Assembly: GCA_019925105.1 (NCBI GenBank)
Contig: JAHGAU010000014.1
Coordinates: 930,001 to 994,000 of the forward strand
Direction of reading: 5' to 3'
DNA from: Niebla homalea
Lineage: Eukaryota > Ascomycota > Lecanoromycetes > Lecanorales > Ramalinaceae
DNA: 64,000 nt
The position numbers and the translations under genes were made by a program. The stretch's first letter is position 1, and each line of letters starts with the position of its first letter. Of this stretch, positions 40,710-52,158 are shown piece after piece. The notes under the pieces were generated by a model. It was not told where the DNA came from, did no database searches, and saw only the letters and a program-made list of their open reading frames with translations.

Positions 40710-43700
40710 GGATGGCAACGAATAAAGGGACCCCAGAGGTCTAAAGCGATACGTATACGTATAGCTTTAATAACAATAAGAAAAGTATATTAAGTACGAT
40801 AAGTAAAAGTAACGTAATAATTAAAAATAAGGTAATAAACGGGTAAATAACTTATATTAATAGAAACGGCGATAACGTATATAGGCAATATAATAATAAT
40901 AAGCCGGATAACGTTTAAAATAAATAAAGAAATTAAGGTTAATAAAATATATATATTAAAACGTATAAAACGCGTAATAATAATATGGAAATAATAGGTA
41001 AATAAGGGGGTAAAAAGGCCGGTACGGTATTAACGGCGAGGAATACGGGCGGGGGAAAAGGGCAGGAAAACCGCGGTAAAAGTACTATTAAGGGTATATA
41101 AAAAGGAAATAAGGTTAATAAAGAAAATAAAACCTTAAAAGATTAAAAATAAAAAACGGAGACGGTATATTGCCCGGTAAATGAGGGCGAAAAAACGGTA
41201 AAGGAAACGATAAAAACCTTAAAAGGACTCCTTACGGTAAAGTAAAAGGATATTACATTAAAAACTTAACCGATATTATAGATTAAATTAAAAGACGTAA
41301 GGGACTTTTATATAAAAATAGGGGTAAAATTAAGGGAGGCGGAGCAGTTATAAAGCTCTTTAAAGGCGGTAACGAGGGCGTTAATAAAGGGTAAAGACGG
41401 CGGCTTAAAATTAAATATATAAAATAAAAGTATAAAAACGGCGGCCTTTTAAATAAGAAAAAGTTAAATAATAAGGATAATAAAGAAAATATTTACGGTA
41501 AAGAATAAAAGGATAACGGAGAAAAAAGCAGCCGTATTAAAGAAAATAAAAATAATAATAATTTATTTATTTAATAATAAAAAGAAAAATACGGCAGTAA
41601 AAATAAACCCATTATAATTAATAAAGGTTTTTAAAATAATAACGGAATTATTAATAAAATAAATTATTACGGTACGTAAATTATAAAATAAGGATATTTT
41701 TTTTAATATAACGTTTTTAAAAATAAAAGAAAGCTTAAAGAAATTTAAGGTTTAAGCTAATAAAGGAGAATATAAATTAATTAAACTTTTAAGGTAATTA
41801 TTTACCGTTATAATAAATAAGATATATTTATTACGTTTTAAAAAAATTAAAAGAAAAATTATATTAAAAAATATAGAAAAAGAAAATACGGTTCTTTATT
41901 TAAAGCTTAAAATTATTAACTATAAGCTTCCGCCGGTAATAAAGAGATTTAATTCCTTAAGACGCGTAAAAAGGTACTTTATTATTATATTAAACGTAAT
42001 ATTAATGAAAATATATAATAACGTCTTAAATAAAAAAATTATTAAAAAGGGATTTTTTAAGATAATTTAGCTATAAAATAAAGCGGTTAATATTTATTAG
42101 TATTTTAAGTATTAAGGTTATAAATATATTATTATAAAGTACCTTAATATTATAAAGTATACGATTTACGTTAAAGGTTACGATATTTATAAATATATAG
42201 AATTAATAATTAAGGAGCTTATAAAGGATACGTTTAAATATATTACGTATAATAAAGAAGGATACTTAATATAAGATTCTAAATATATAATAAAAGCCAA
42301 GGAGATTAAATATAAAGAAACCCGGATAATTATAAAAATCTAATAATATAATATATATAAAATTAATCCAATAAGCTAATTAAAGGTAACCTTAAAACAT
42401 AAGCTTAATTAACTAGATAATAAAAGGTAAATAGCAATAAAGAAAAGAAAACTTTTTGCGATCTTAACCTTAAGGGCTGGCCGTTTTACGTCTTTAATGG
42501 TAATTAGGAAGGTATTAAGTTAGAAAATACTTAACTTTAATAAAAAGTCTATAACTTAAACGGATATAAAAAAGGAGCCTTTATAAAGGTTAATATATAA
42601 TATATTAACGTTTTTAAAAGTAATATAATATAACGTTTATAATAAAAGAATTAAAGTTATAATATTAATATTTAAGTTTAAAGAAATTAAGGACGTTAAT
42701 ATTATAATAATATAGGAATTATTATATAACTTATATATATATTTATTTATTAATTTAAAAGAAAAATTTTACTTTACCTTTAAGGAGGATAAGATAATTA
42801 AAATATACTTCTTTATAAATAAGCGGTTTAATATAAATAATTAAGATATTACTTATTATAATAAAAACCTTTATATATTTTATATTATAAAAAAAAAAGA
42901 TTTAAAAAGCGATTTTAATATCTATAATATATATAACCTAGCGCCGGTTAATAAAGAAGAACCTTCTATAATATTATTATTTAAAAAGATTTTAATTACT
43001 TTAAATAAATATATATTACTTAAAAACTTTAATTTATATTATTATATATAGAACGAAGAAGAATATATAATAAATTATATTAAATCAGATAACCTATTAA
43101 TAATTATTGTTTAAGTTAACTTTTTATTATTAATATTATAAGGGATTATTATATAGGAAAATCGTAAATTTAAAATAATAATTAATTTAACCTTTAATAC
43201 GGAAAAGGTTATTAACGCGGTCGTAATATATAAGCCATAAAAGGACTTAAAATATAACTTAAATTATATACCGATATAAATTATCCTGGATTAAACCGTT
43301 AATACGATTATATTATTATTAATAAAGAAAGCATAAAAGACGGTTAAAAAAGCAGAAATTTATATAAAAACGGAGGAAATAATAATATAGTTTACGGACC
43401 TCTTTTAATTAAATAATAAAAACCGGATCGATTTCTTTATAAAGTAAATAATAAAAGTATTAAATAAAATAATTAATAAAATTATTTTAATAATGAAACT
43501 TTTTTAAAAAGCTAAAACCTATTAAAATAAAGGGTATATAACCGTAATTATAAAAATGAAAAAATTAATTAAATAAATTTTTAAATATAAAAATTAAAAA
43601 ATACTTAATTAATTAAAGATTATTTAAAAAGAAAAGGAAAGGATTATTAAGAAAATTAAATAAATATACTTTTAGTTTATAATATATAACTTAACGGTTT

Positions 43701-46503
43701 TATTTTATAATATTTAAAAGTTAATGAAGTATAATAAAAAGCAGAATAAGAAATTAAAATTTATCTTTAAATTCCCATTTTTTAAAAGACCCGATAATAT
43801 ATTAATTAATACCTTTAACGGTAAAATCGAGGCCTTTAAAGGAATATTTTTCTTTCCTCCGTTAGAAATTAACTTAAACAATATTAACGGTATTACGTAC
43901 CTTAACCTTATATTAATAAATAAGGTAATAATATAAGATATAATAATTAAAGCGATTAATAAATTAAAAAAAAAAATAAAGCTTTAAAATCAAATAAGAT
44001 TTTTAATAAATTCTTAATAATAATAATTTTGCCGTTTAAAAAGGTTTTTATTTATTTTTTTTAAATATATTTTAACGTTAATTATTATTTACGTAAGTTT
44101 AAAAAAATAAAGATAATTATCTTTAAGAAGTTTATTAAGCCGGATTATTTTAAAATAAAGTCTTATAAACTTATTATATTCCTATATACGTTAAGGAAAA
44201 CTTTAAAAACGGTAATAATAAAAATCCTTAATAATTATATAAAGAATTACGGACTTTTCCTTAATTAATAAATAAAAGTAAAAAGAAATTAATTAATAAA
44301 AATAACCTTTAAAGGATTAATTAATAATATATATATAATATAAGGTTACGGGAAAAAGTATATTATAACTCTTCTTTCTTTTAATATTATAAATATCTTT
44401 AATAAAATAAATTATTAAAGGTTATTATATAACTTAAGGAAAAAAAGGATATTATCTTTTTTAATTAAGTAAATAAAGAGTTTCTTAAATAATTAAGTTA
44501 TATTGATTAACCTAAGATAAAAAATAAGCTTAATAAAGCCCACTATAATAAGGATTCCTTAAAGATTACTTATTTCTTTTATATTATTTTTATTCTTTAA
44601 CGGTTTATTAATTGAAAAGCTTATTAAATTAAAATAAAAAATCCAAATTAAAAATTTTATTAATAATATTTATTTCTTAATTTATAGTATTTTTATATAT
44701 ATGAATTATTTAGAATTAAAATAGGTTTATAAAGTTTATCTTTAATAAGTAAGAACTTATAAGGCTTAATTTACGCCGTATAAATATAAACTTATCTATA
44801 TAATTAAAAACCTAAAACTATATAATATAATAATTATAGTAAATTTGGGTAAAATTACGGTAAAGCCGGATATCAGTATTAAAGTCCTTAACCTTTAAAT
44901 AAATAAAAAACTTAATTAAAAGGATTATATAAGAAAAATCTAAAAGAAAATAACTTTATAAGAAAAAAGCCTTATTTATCTTATTATATTAATATAAAGA
45001 ACTATATTATAAAAGGCCCGGCCTATTTATTAAATTATAATAAAGTTAGTTATAATATATATTATAGTTATTTAATATATACTTATAAATACTTTAAAAT
45101 ATAAAAAAAGCTTATTTAAATATTATAGAAAGCCCAGAATCGGTATTTAAAAGTAATTAATAGTACCTATAAAATAACCTTTATCCCGGTATTAAAGTTT
45201 AAGGTTTTTATATTACCGATTAAAATCTTATTAAATTAAATAATTATTTAAATAAAATTAAAAAAATATATATATTTAATTACGATAATAAGAAACAGGC
45301 GGATCCGCCAGAATCTTAATAAGCTTAAAGTTAAAAGGAATAAACTAAAAATATTTATTTCCCTTTTTATTAAAATAAAGTAAAAATAAGTTAAGAAAAA
45401 GGTTAATTTTACCGGTATTCCGGAAGTTAACTTAAGCGGGTATAAACTCCCGTTAAACGTAAAAAAGACCGAAATTAAAAAGATTTAAAAAATAAAAGCT
45501 ATAATAATTATTTTATAAATTATAATAAAATAAATTAAACGTTAATAAAAATATAGGGACTTTATATCTTAAAATTATTATTATTTAATTTTTAATAATA
45601 AAAAAATTAATAATAAGTATTTCCGCCGTTATAATATTATAAAGAAAAGTAATAATATATTAATAATTTAACTTTAAATAAGTAAAAACGGTTTAATTTA
45701 TTTCCTATTTATTATATATACCGGGGGTTAGATAAACGCCGGATATAAATATAGATAAAAAAAGTAGAATATTATATACGTTTTTATTTTTTATTTTTTA
45801 TTTACGGAAACTAAATTAAAATTTATTATAAAAGTTAATATTTATAATTACCGTTAAATATTATTTATAAAGCGAAATATTTAAATAATTATTAAATTTA
45901 TAATATTTACCGGATTATTATTATAGTTTAATTTCGCTATAAAGATAAGTAAAATTATTAAAAACCTTATAAAGAAAACCCGTTACCGATTAAAAAAGAA
46001 AAAGAAGAACGGAAACCGGTTATATTAATTATATAAACCGGAAAGTATCTTTTATAGCTATAAGGATATAATAATAAACGTTTATTAAAAATCCTTAAAA
46101 GAATTAATAACGATAATAATATAAGAAAGATATATATTAAGTATATAAATATTAATAAAAACATTTAAAAATATTATATAAAATTAAAGTAATATAAATA
46201 TATAAAGAAACGGAAAAATAATAAGCTTAAAGATAGCCTTTATAAAAATATAATTATAATATTACGGATTCTTTTAAAAGAATTAAAATATAAGAAATAT
46301 ATAAATAAATTATTACTCTCTAAACGGCCGTTAATATCCTTTACCTTAAAGGATAAAAGGTAAAGGTTTAATAAACGCTGGTTTTTATTTTAACGTTATA
46401 AGTATCAGGTTTTTACGGTTATTAATAAAGTTAAAAAGCCGCGTATTAAAGAACGCCGGAATTAACTTAGTTAGACCCGTAGTATAAATCAATCAATCAA
46501 TCA
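40710..46503 (+). mobile_element. Full-length LINE L2 (Tad1/I-like non-LTR retrotransposon), RIP-inactivated
   Basis: 5,794 bp, flanked by the 12-bp duplication ATATTTATTATA (40698-40709 and 46504-46515) and ending in (AATC)n. ORF1 starts at the element's third base (GGATGGCAACG) and runs to about 42.45 kb, ending with CCHC zinc knuckles near 42.10-42.32 kb in which TGT cysteine codons have become TAT. ORF2 starts near 42.55 kb: an apurinic-type endonuclease domain (VCFFINKR-like, LxNFNLYY and II-x-LTF motifs, about 42.75-43.30 kb), then RT (INKLK near 43.95 kb, the PRPI-like box, a GIPQGS-like region about 44.57 kb, and NFINNIYFL, the FVDDI box, near 44.66 kb). A C-terminal region follows to about 46.4 kb. 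One stretch (43724-43936) stays open for 70 codons as a chance survivor of ORF2. The clade is inferred from domain order. Confidence 0.93.
46484..46503 (+). repeat. 3' tail of LINE L2, (AATC)n
   Basis: Four tandem AATC units end the element just before the TSD. L3 ends with the same tail on the opposite strand (48755-48775, one unit RIP-altered). Simple-repeat 3' tails are typical of I/Tad-type LINEs. Confidence 0.88.
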
Positions 46504-47106
46504 ATATTTATTATAAAAAGGGCTATATTTTATTTAATTATTTTAAAAAAGATAATATTAAGGTTATAGTTATAAATACTATAAATAAGAAGTATATAGG
46601 GTTAAAAAACGTTAACGCTTTAACAACGTTTTAAGGCCGGAATTAGAATAAAGATTAATAAAGGCCAGCCCTACCTTTTATATTAAAAACTAAATTAAAC
46701 TTAAGGGTAATTAATAATTACTTATAATATTACTTAATATAGGAGCTTAAGTAAATTTAATTTTATAACGGTTTATAATCCAATAAAACTTATAATTTAC
46801 CCCCGCCGTTTTACCATAAATTAAATTACTTAATAATAATAAAGTTTATTATTATAAAGCCTATTAACTATAATATAATTTAATTAATAATTAAGGATAA
46901 ATAAAACTATATAAGATACTTTTCTATATTATAAATTAAGACGGATTAAATATAATTCTAAGTCTCCCCGTATTAAAGTCCCTTAAGATTATATTTAATC
47001 CGGCGGTTAATTAATAACGTTTTAAAATTAAGTTTAATAACTTATAGATTAATATCGTTTAAGAGTTTAATTAAACTTTAATAAAGACTAATAATATTTT
47101 TATAAT
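46504..47106 (+). mobile_element. Ty3/Gypsy relic G4, zinc knuckle end and protease
   Basis: Continues G4 after L2. The first codons complete the zinc knuckle (KKGYILPDC-like after restoring the RIP change). About 46.73-47.00 kb reads as a retroviral-type aspartic protease: a degraded active-site loop near 46.73 kb and, at about 46.94-47.01 kb, a NIILSLPVLKSL-x-IIFNPAVN stretch corresponding to the DIILGLPxL motif. The frame has RIP stops. It is interrupted at 47107 by element E and resumes for about 100 bp at 48656. Confidence 0.7.
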
Positions 47107-47270
47107 TGTTATGTGCAACGTGCGCATGCCAAGAGCTTATCGGGCACTAGCACCCAAAGGGGTATAATGGCTTGGCGCGCACACTTATATTATATACCTT
47201 CATAGCTAGGTAGACACGGATCATACATATTACACCCACATTTTTACCTTAGTACTCTTAGTACCTAATA
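47107..47270. repeat. Left LTR of element E
   Basis: 164 bp, first ~110 bases lightly mutated (many CpG kept, for example GCAACGTGCGCATGCC). Direct repeat of 48493-48655. Confidence 0.8.
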
Positions 47271-48492
47271 AATAATAGCAATAGTACTGGCAATTATATT
47301 AATATCATTAATATAGATTAAGTATATCTTATTAAGCTATAGCTTATCTATTTAATCCCTTAATACCTGAGTTTTTTATTAAATACTTAAATTAACTATG
47401 CCTTCATCTATTTACTTAATAAGCTTAGCTTTATCCTCGTTATCGATATATATATTTATACTTAAATCGATTGGATTACTCTTATTACCTTAAACCTTAC
47501 CTATAAGATCTAGGGACTTATTATTAATACCTTTATTAATAAGCTTATTATAAGTTAACTACTTCTTATTTAAATCCTACTTTATAATCTATAACCTTTA
47601 TATAAGATTTATACTTCTTAAACCTCTTACTTTATTAAAATCAATACCCTTAGTTAAAGTATTATTATTAAAGGTATTATTACCTATAATACTCAAAGAT
47701 CTCTTCAATAGATTTACACTTAAATTAAGTGCGATACCTTTGAATCCACCCGCTCCCGCAGTAAAGATTATATTTACCCCGTAAACAAAAAGCCTACCTA
47801 CTCCGTTACCTTTATTTTAGGTTTCCCCCGTAACGTTAAAGAAAGAGCCTTCAGTTAAACGACGTATAATCACAATAAATTAATAAGGAAGAAATATTAT
47901 AAAAACTAATATAATAAATATTAAGGATAAGTTATTATATATTTATAAACGGTAATATACCTTTAAATTTTAGCTATAACGTAACTATCTATTTATAATA
48001 CTATTTAACCTAATTAAGGCCGGTTTTAAGTATATATTTAAGTTTAATAACCCTAAACTTATTACTTACGATAAATATAAATTAAGTGAATTTTATAACT
48101 TTATTAAACGTAAAACGGCTAAAGATTAATAATACTTATATAACCGTTTATATTTATTCTTTAAAGGTTATAAAGATAATTAATAAGATATAACCCAGTA
48201 AAATTACGGAGATCACGGATTTAAGCGATTTAACTTTTATAAAATACTTAAATCCACGATTATTTCCCGGGTAAGATTACGATAATTCCTCGGCTTATAT
48301 TTTTTTTAGGTTTTTTTAATTTCTTAATACCATAATACCTTAATGTTTAATAATTATAATATATTTTTATTTTTTTAATACGCTCGGCGTTAAATATACT
48401 TATTCTTTAGCCTTAGAGCTACTTTTAGCAATAAAAACTTCAATTTTACCGTCGTAATAAAAGCGTTGCAATCTTCCTTTTCATAATGCATT

Positions 48493-48655
48493 TATTATAT
48501 ATAATATACGTATAGCAAGAGCTTATCGGGCATTAGCATTAAAAGGGTATAGTAGCTTAACGTATACACTTATATTACGTACCTTTATAGCTAGGTAGAT
48601 ACTTATTATATATTTTATACCCATATTTTTACCTCAGTACTCTCAGTACCTGACA
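48493..48655. repeat. Right LTR of element E
   Basis: 163 bp (one base fewer than the left copy in an A/G run). Heavily mutated at its start and nearly clean at its end (CAGTACTCTCAGTACCTGACA), complementary to the pattern in the left LTR. Confidence 0.8.
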
Positions 48656-48754
48656 ATTACTTATTATTAACCTTTAAAGCTATTAAATAAAATCATAAAG
48701 TAATATTAACGTAAGTTATATTAACTTATAATTCTTTATTAATAGCTCTTAATA
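48656..48754 (+). mobile_element. Short remnant of Gypsy relic G4 between E and LINE L3
   Basis: About 100 bp of RIP-mutated DNA continuing the plus-strand frame of G4 past the protease. It is cut off by the 3' tail of LINE L3. No motif of its own; the call depends on position between two elements inserted into G4. Confidence 0.45.
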
Positions 48755-51700
48755 TTGATTAATTGATTGATTGATTTATACTACGGATCTAACTAAGTTA
48801 ATTCCGGCGTTCCTTAATACGCGGCCTTTTAACCTTATTGGTAACCGTAAAAACCTGATACTTATAATATTAAGGTAAAAACCGGCGTTTACTAAGCCTT
48901 TACCCTTTATCCCTTAAGGTAAAGGATATTAACGGCCGTTTAAAAAATAATAATTTATTTATATACTTCTTATATTTTAACTTCCTTATAAAAATCAATA
49001 ATATTATAATTATATCCTTATAAAGGTTACTTTTAGGTTTATTACTCTTCCGTTCTTTTATATATCTATATTACCTTAATTTTACGTAATGTTTTTAAAT
49101 ATCCTTATTAATATTTATACGTTTAATATATACCCCTTTTATATTATTATCGCCGTTAACTTTTTTAAGGACTTTTAATAAATGTTTATTATTATATTTT
49201 TACGGCTATAAAAAATATTTTCCGGTTTATATAATTAATATAATTGATTTCCGTTTCTCTTTTTCTTTTTTAATTAATAATAAGCTTTTTCCATAAAGTC
49301 TTTAATAACCTTATTTATCTTTATAACGAAATTAAATTATAATAGTAATCCGATAAATATTATAAATTTAATAATTACTTAAATACTTTATTTTATAAAT
49401 AATATTTAACGTTAATTATAAGTATTAACTTTTACGATAAGTTTTAACTTAACCTCCGTAAATAAGGGATAAAAAATAAAAATATATATAGCGTTTTACT
49501 TTTTTTATTTATATTTATATCCGGCGTTTATCCGATTTTCGGTATATATAATAAATAGGAAGTAAATTAAATTATTTTTATTTATCCGGAATTAAATTAT
49601 TAATATATTATTACTTTTCTTTATAATATTATAATAACGGAAATATTTATTAATAATCTTTTTATTATTAAAAGTTAAATAATAATAACCTTAAAATATA
49701 AAGTCTTTATATTTTTATTAATACTTAATTTATTTTATAATAACCTATAAAATAATTATTATAGCTTTTATTTTTTAAATCCTTTTAATCTCGGTTTCTT
49801 TTATATTTAACGGGAATTTATATGTATTTAAATTAATTTCCGGAATATTAATAAAGTTAATTTCCTTCTTAATTTATTTTTACTTTATCTTAAAAAAAAA
49901 AGATAAATATTTTTAATTTACTCCTTTTAACTTAAAACTTATTAAGATTCTAACGGATCCGCCCGTTTCCTATTATTATAATTAAGTATATATATCTTTT
50001 TAACTTTACTTAAACGATTATTTAATTTAATAAGACCTTAATTAACGGTATAAAAACTTTAAACTTTAATATTAAAATAAAAATTACTTTATAAGTACCG
50101 TTAATTACTCTTAAATACCAGTTTTGGACTTTCTATAATATTTAAATAAACTCCTTCTTATATCCCGGAGTACCTTTAAGTATATATTAGATAACTATAA
50201 CGTATATTATAGTTAATTTTACTATAGTCTAATAAATAGTCCGGGCTTTCTATAACGTAACTTTTTATATTAATATAACGAAATAAATAAAACTTTTTTT
50301 TTATAAAGTTATTTTCTTTTAAACCTTTTTTATATAATCCTTTTAATTAAGTTTCTTATTTACTTAAAGGTTAAAGACTTTAATATTAATATTTAACTTT
50401 ATTATAATTTTATTTAAGTTTATTACAATTATTATATTATATAGCTTTAAGCTTTTAATTATATAAATAAGCTTATATTTATATAGTATAAATTAAGTTT
50501 TATAAGTTCTTATTTATTAAAAATAAACTTTATAAATTTATTTAAATTCTAGATAGTTTATATATATTAAAATATTATAAATTAAGAAATAAACGTTATT
50601 AATAAAGCTTTTAACTTAAACCTTTTATTTTAACTTAATAAGCTTTTTAATTAATAAATTATTAAAAAATAAAAATAATATAAAAAAAATAAATAATCCT
50701 TAAAGAATCCTTATTATAGTAAGCTTTATTGGGCTTATTTTTTATCTTAGGTTAATTAACGTGGTTTAATTACTTAAGAAACTTTTTATTTATTTAATTA
50801 AAAAAAGTAATATCCTTTTCTTCCTTAAATTATATAATAATTTTTAATAATTTATTTTATTAAAAATACTTATAATATTAAAAGAAAAAAGATTTATAAT
50901 ATATTTTTTCCCGTAATTTTATATTATATATACGTTATTAATTAATCCTTTAAGGGTTATTTTTATTAATTAATTTCTTTTTATTCTTATTTATTAATTA
51001 AGGAGAAATCCGTAATTATTTATATAATTATTAAGGATTTTTATTATTACCGTTTTTAAAGTTTTCTTTAACGTATAAAGGAATATAATAAGTTTATAAA
51101 ATTTTATTTTAAAGTAATTTAACTTAATAAGTTTCTTGAGGATAATTATTTTTATTTCTTTAAACTTATATAAATAATAACCGACGTTAAAATATATTTT
51201 AAAAAATAAATAAAAATTCTCTTAAACGGTAATATTATTATTAATAAGAATCTATTAAAGATCTTATTTAATTTTAAAACTTTATTTTTCTTTAATTTAT
51301 TAATCGCTTTAATTATTATATCTTATATTATTACCTTATTTATTAATACGGGATCGGGGTATATAACGTTATTAATATTATTTAAATTAATTTTTAACGG
51401 AGGGGGGAAAAATGCTTTTTTAAGGGCTTTAATTTTACTATTAAAGGTATTAATTAATATATTATCGGGTCTTTTAAAAAGTAGGAATTTAAAGATAAAC
51501 TTTAATTTCTTATTCTATTTTCTATTATATTTTATTAACTTTTAAATATTACGAGGTAAAACCGTTAAGTTATATATTATAAACTAAAAATATATTTATT
51601 TAACCTTTTTAATAATTTTCTCTTTTTCTTTTTAAGTAGCCTTTAATTAATTAAGTATTTCTTAATTTTTATACTTAAAAGTTTACTTTATTAACCTTTT

Positions 51701-51963
51701 TATTTTTACGGTTATGGTTATATATCCTTTATTTTAATAAATTTTAACTCTTTAAGAGGGTTTTATTATTAAAATTATTTTATTAATTATTTTATTTAAT
51801 ATTTTTATTATTTACTTTATAAAAAAATCGATTTAATCTTTATTATTTAATTAAGGGAGGTTTATAAATTATATTACCGTTTCCTCCGCTTTTATATAAA
51901 CTTTTATTACCTTAACTGTTTTCTATGTTTTCCTTACCGGTAATAATAGGGTTATAGTAATAG
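48755..51963 (-). mobile_element. LINE L3, 3' part (RT and C-terminus of ORF2), RIP-inactivated
   Basis: Reverse-orientation copy of L2, aligning with about 43.31-46.50 kb. It begins with the (AATC)n tail on the minus strand (TTGATTGATTG pattern at 48755-48775). It covers the ORF2 linker, RT and C-terminal region, with stops throughout, and is split from its 5' half by Gypsy G5. Read together, the two parts of L3 (about 5.8 kb) equal the length of L2, so L3 is also full length. The L2 and L3 tails face each other about 2.25 kb apart. A TSD for L3 could not be recognised, perhaps because RIP altered one copy. Confidence 0.9.
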
Positions 51964-52119
51964 TGTTGGGGTATGGACCAAAAAGTGTGATAATGTATGA
52001 ATGATAATTCTACCTGAATACAGATGGGATCCTAAGGATCATTTGTCCTTTATGTATAAAGAGTGTCCTATACCTATGAATACTCTCTGGTATCCCTTAT
52101 GCTATGTATATATATAATA
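51964..52119 (-). repeat. 3' LTR of G5
   Basis: 156 bp, beginning TGTTGGGGTATGGACC. Direct repeat of 58738-58893, preceded by TSD AATAG. Confidence 0.93.
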
Positions 52120-52140
52120 AATGCCACTAAAAGAAAAAAG

Positions 52141-52158
52141 GCCACTACTTATAGTGGC
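52141..52158. other. Hairpin near the 3' end of G5
   Basis: Perfect 7-bp stem GCCACTA/TAGTGGC with a 4-base loop, 22 bases inside the 3' LTR. A partial GCCACTA also sits at 52123-52129. It could serve in RNA 3' processing or be incidental. It lies in a short stretch that escaped RIP. Confidence 0.5.

Larger units (their letters stand above)
47107..48655. mobile_element. Small LTR element E (non-autonomous candidate), inserted in G4
   Basis: Two direct repeats (47107-47270, 164 bp; 48493-48655, 163 bp) bound an internal region of only about 1.2 kb, too short for gag-pol. Repeats start TGTTATGTGC and end CCTGACA (in RIP-altered forms), with a shared core GAGCTTATCGGGCA and GTACTCT(T/C)AGTACCT. 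The internal region has no recognisable RT, integrase or protease. A lightly mutated segment near 47.70-47.85 kb reads AGAGGFKGIALNLSVNLLKRSL on the minus strand, perhaps gag-like, but I cannot assign it. The expected 5-bp TSD was not seen (ATAAT versus ATTAC). It resembles TRIM/LARD-type elements. Confidence 0.65.

Noticed and set aside
45967..46164. Minus-strand 65-codon frame in L2
   Set aside because: Antisense to ORF2 of the LINE, with composition explained by RIP.
47102..48660. TSD for element E
   Set aside because: ATAAT and ATTAC on the two sides do not match even after allowing RIP changes.
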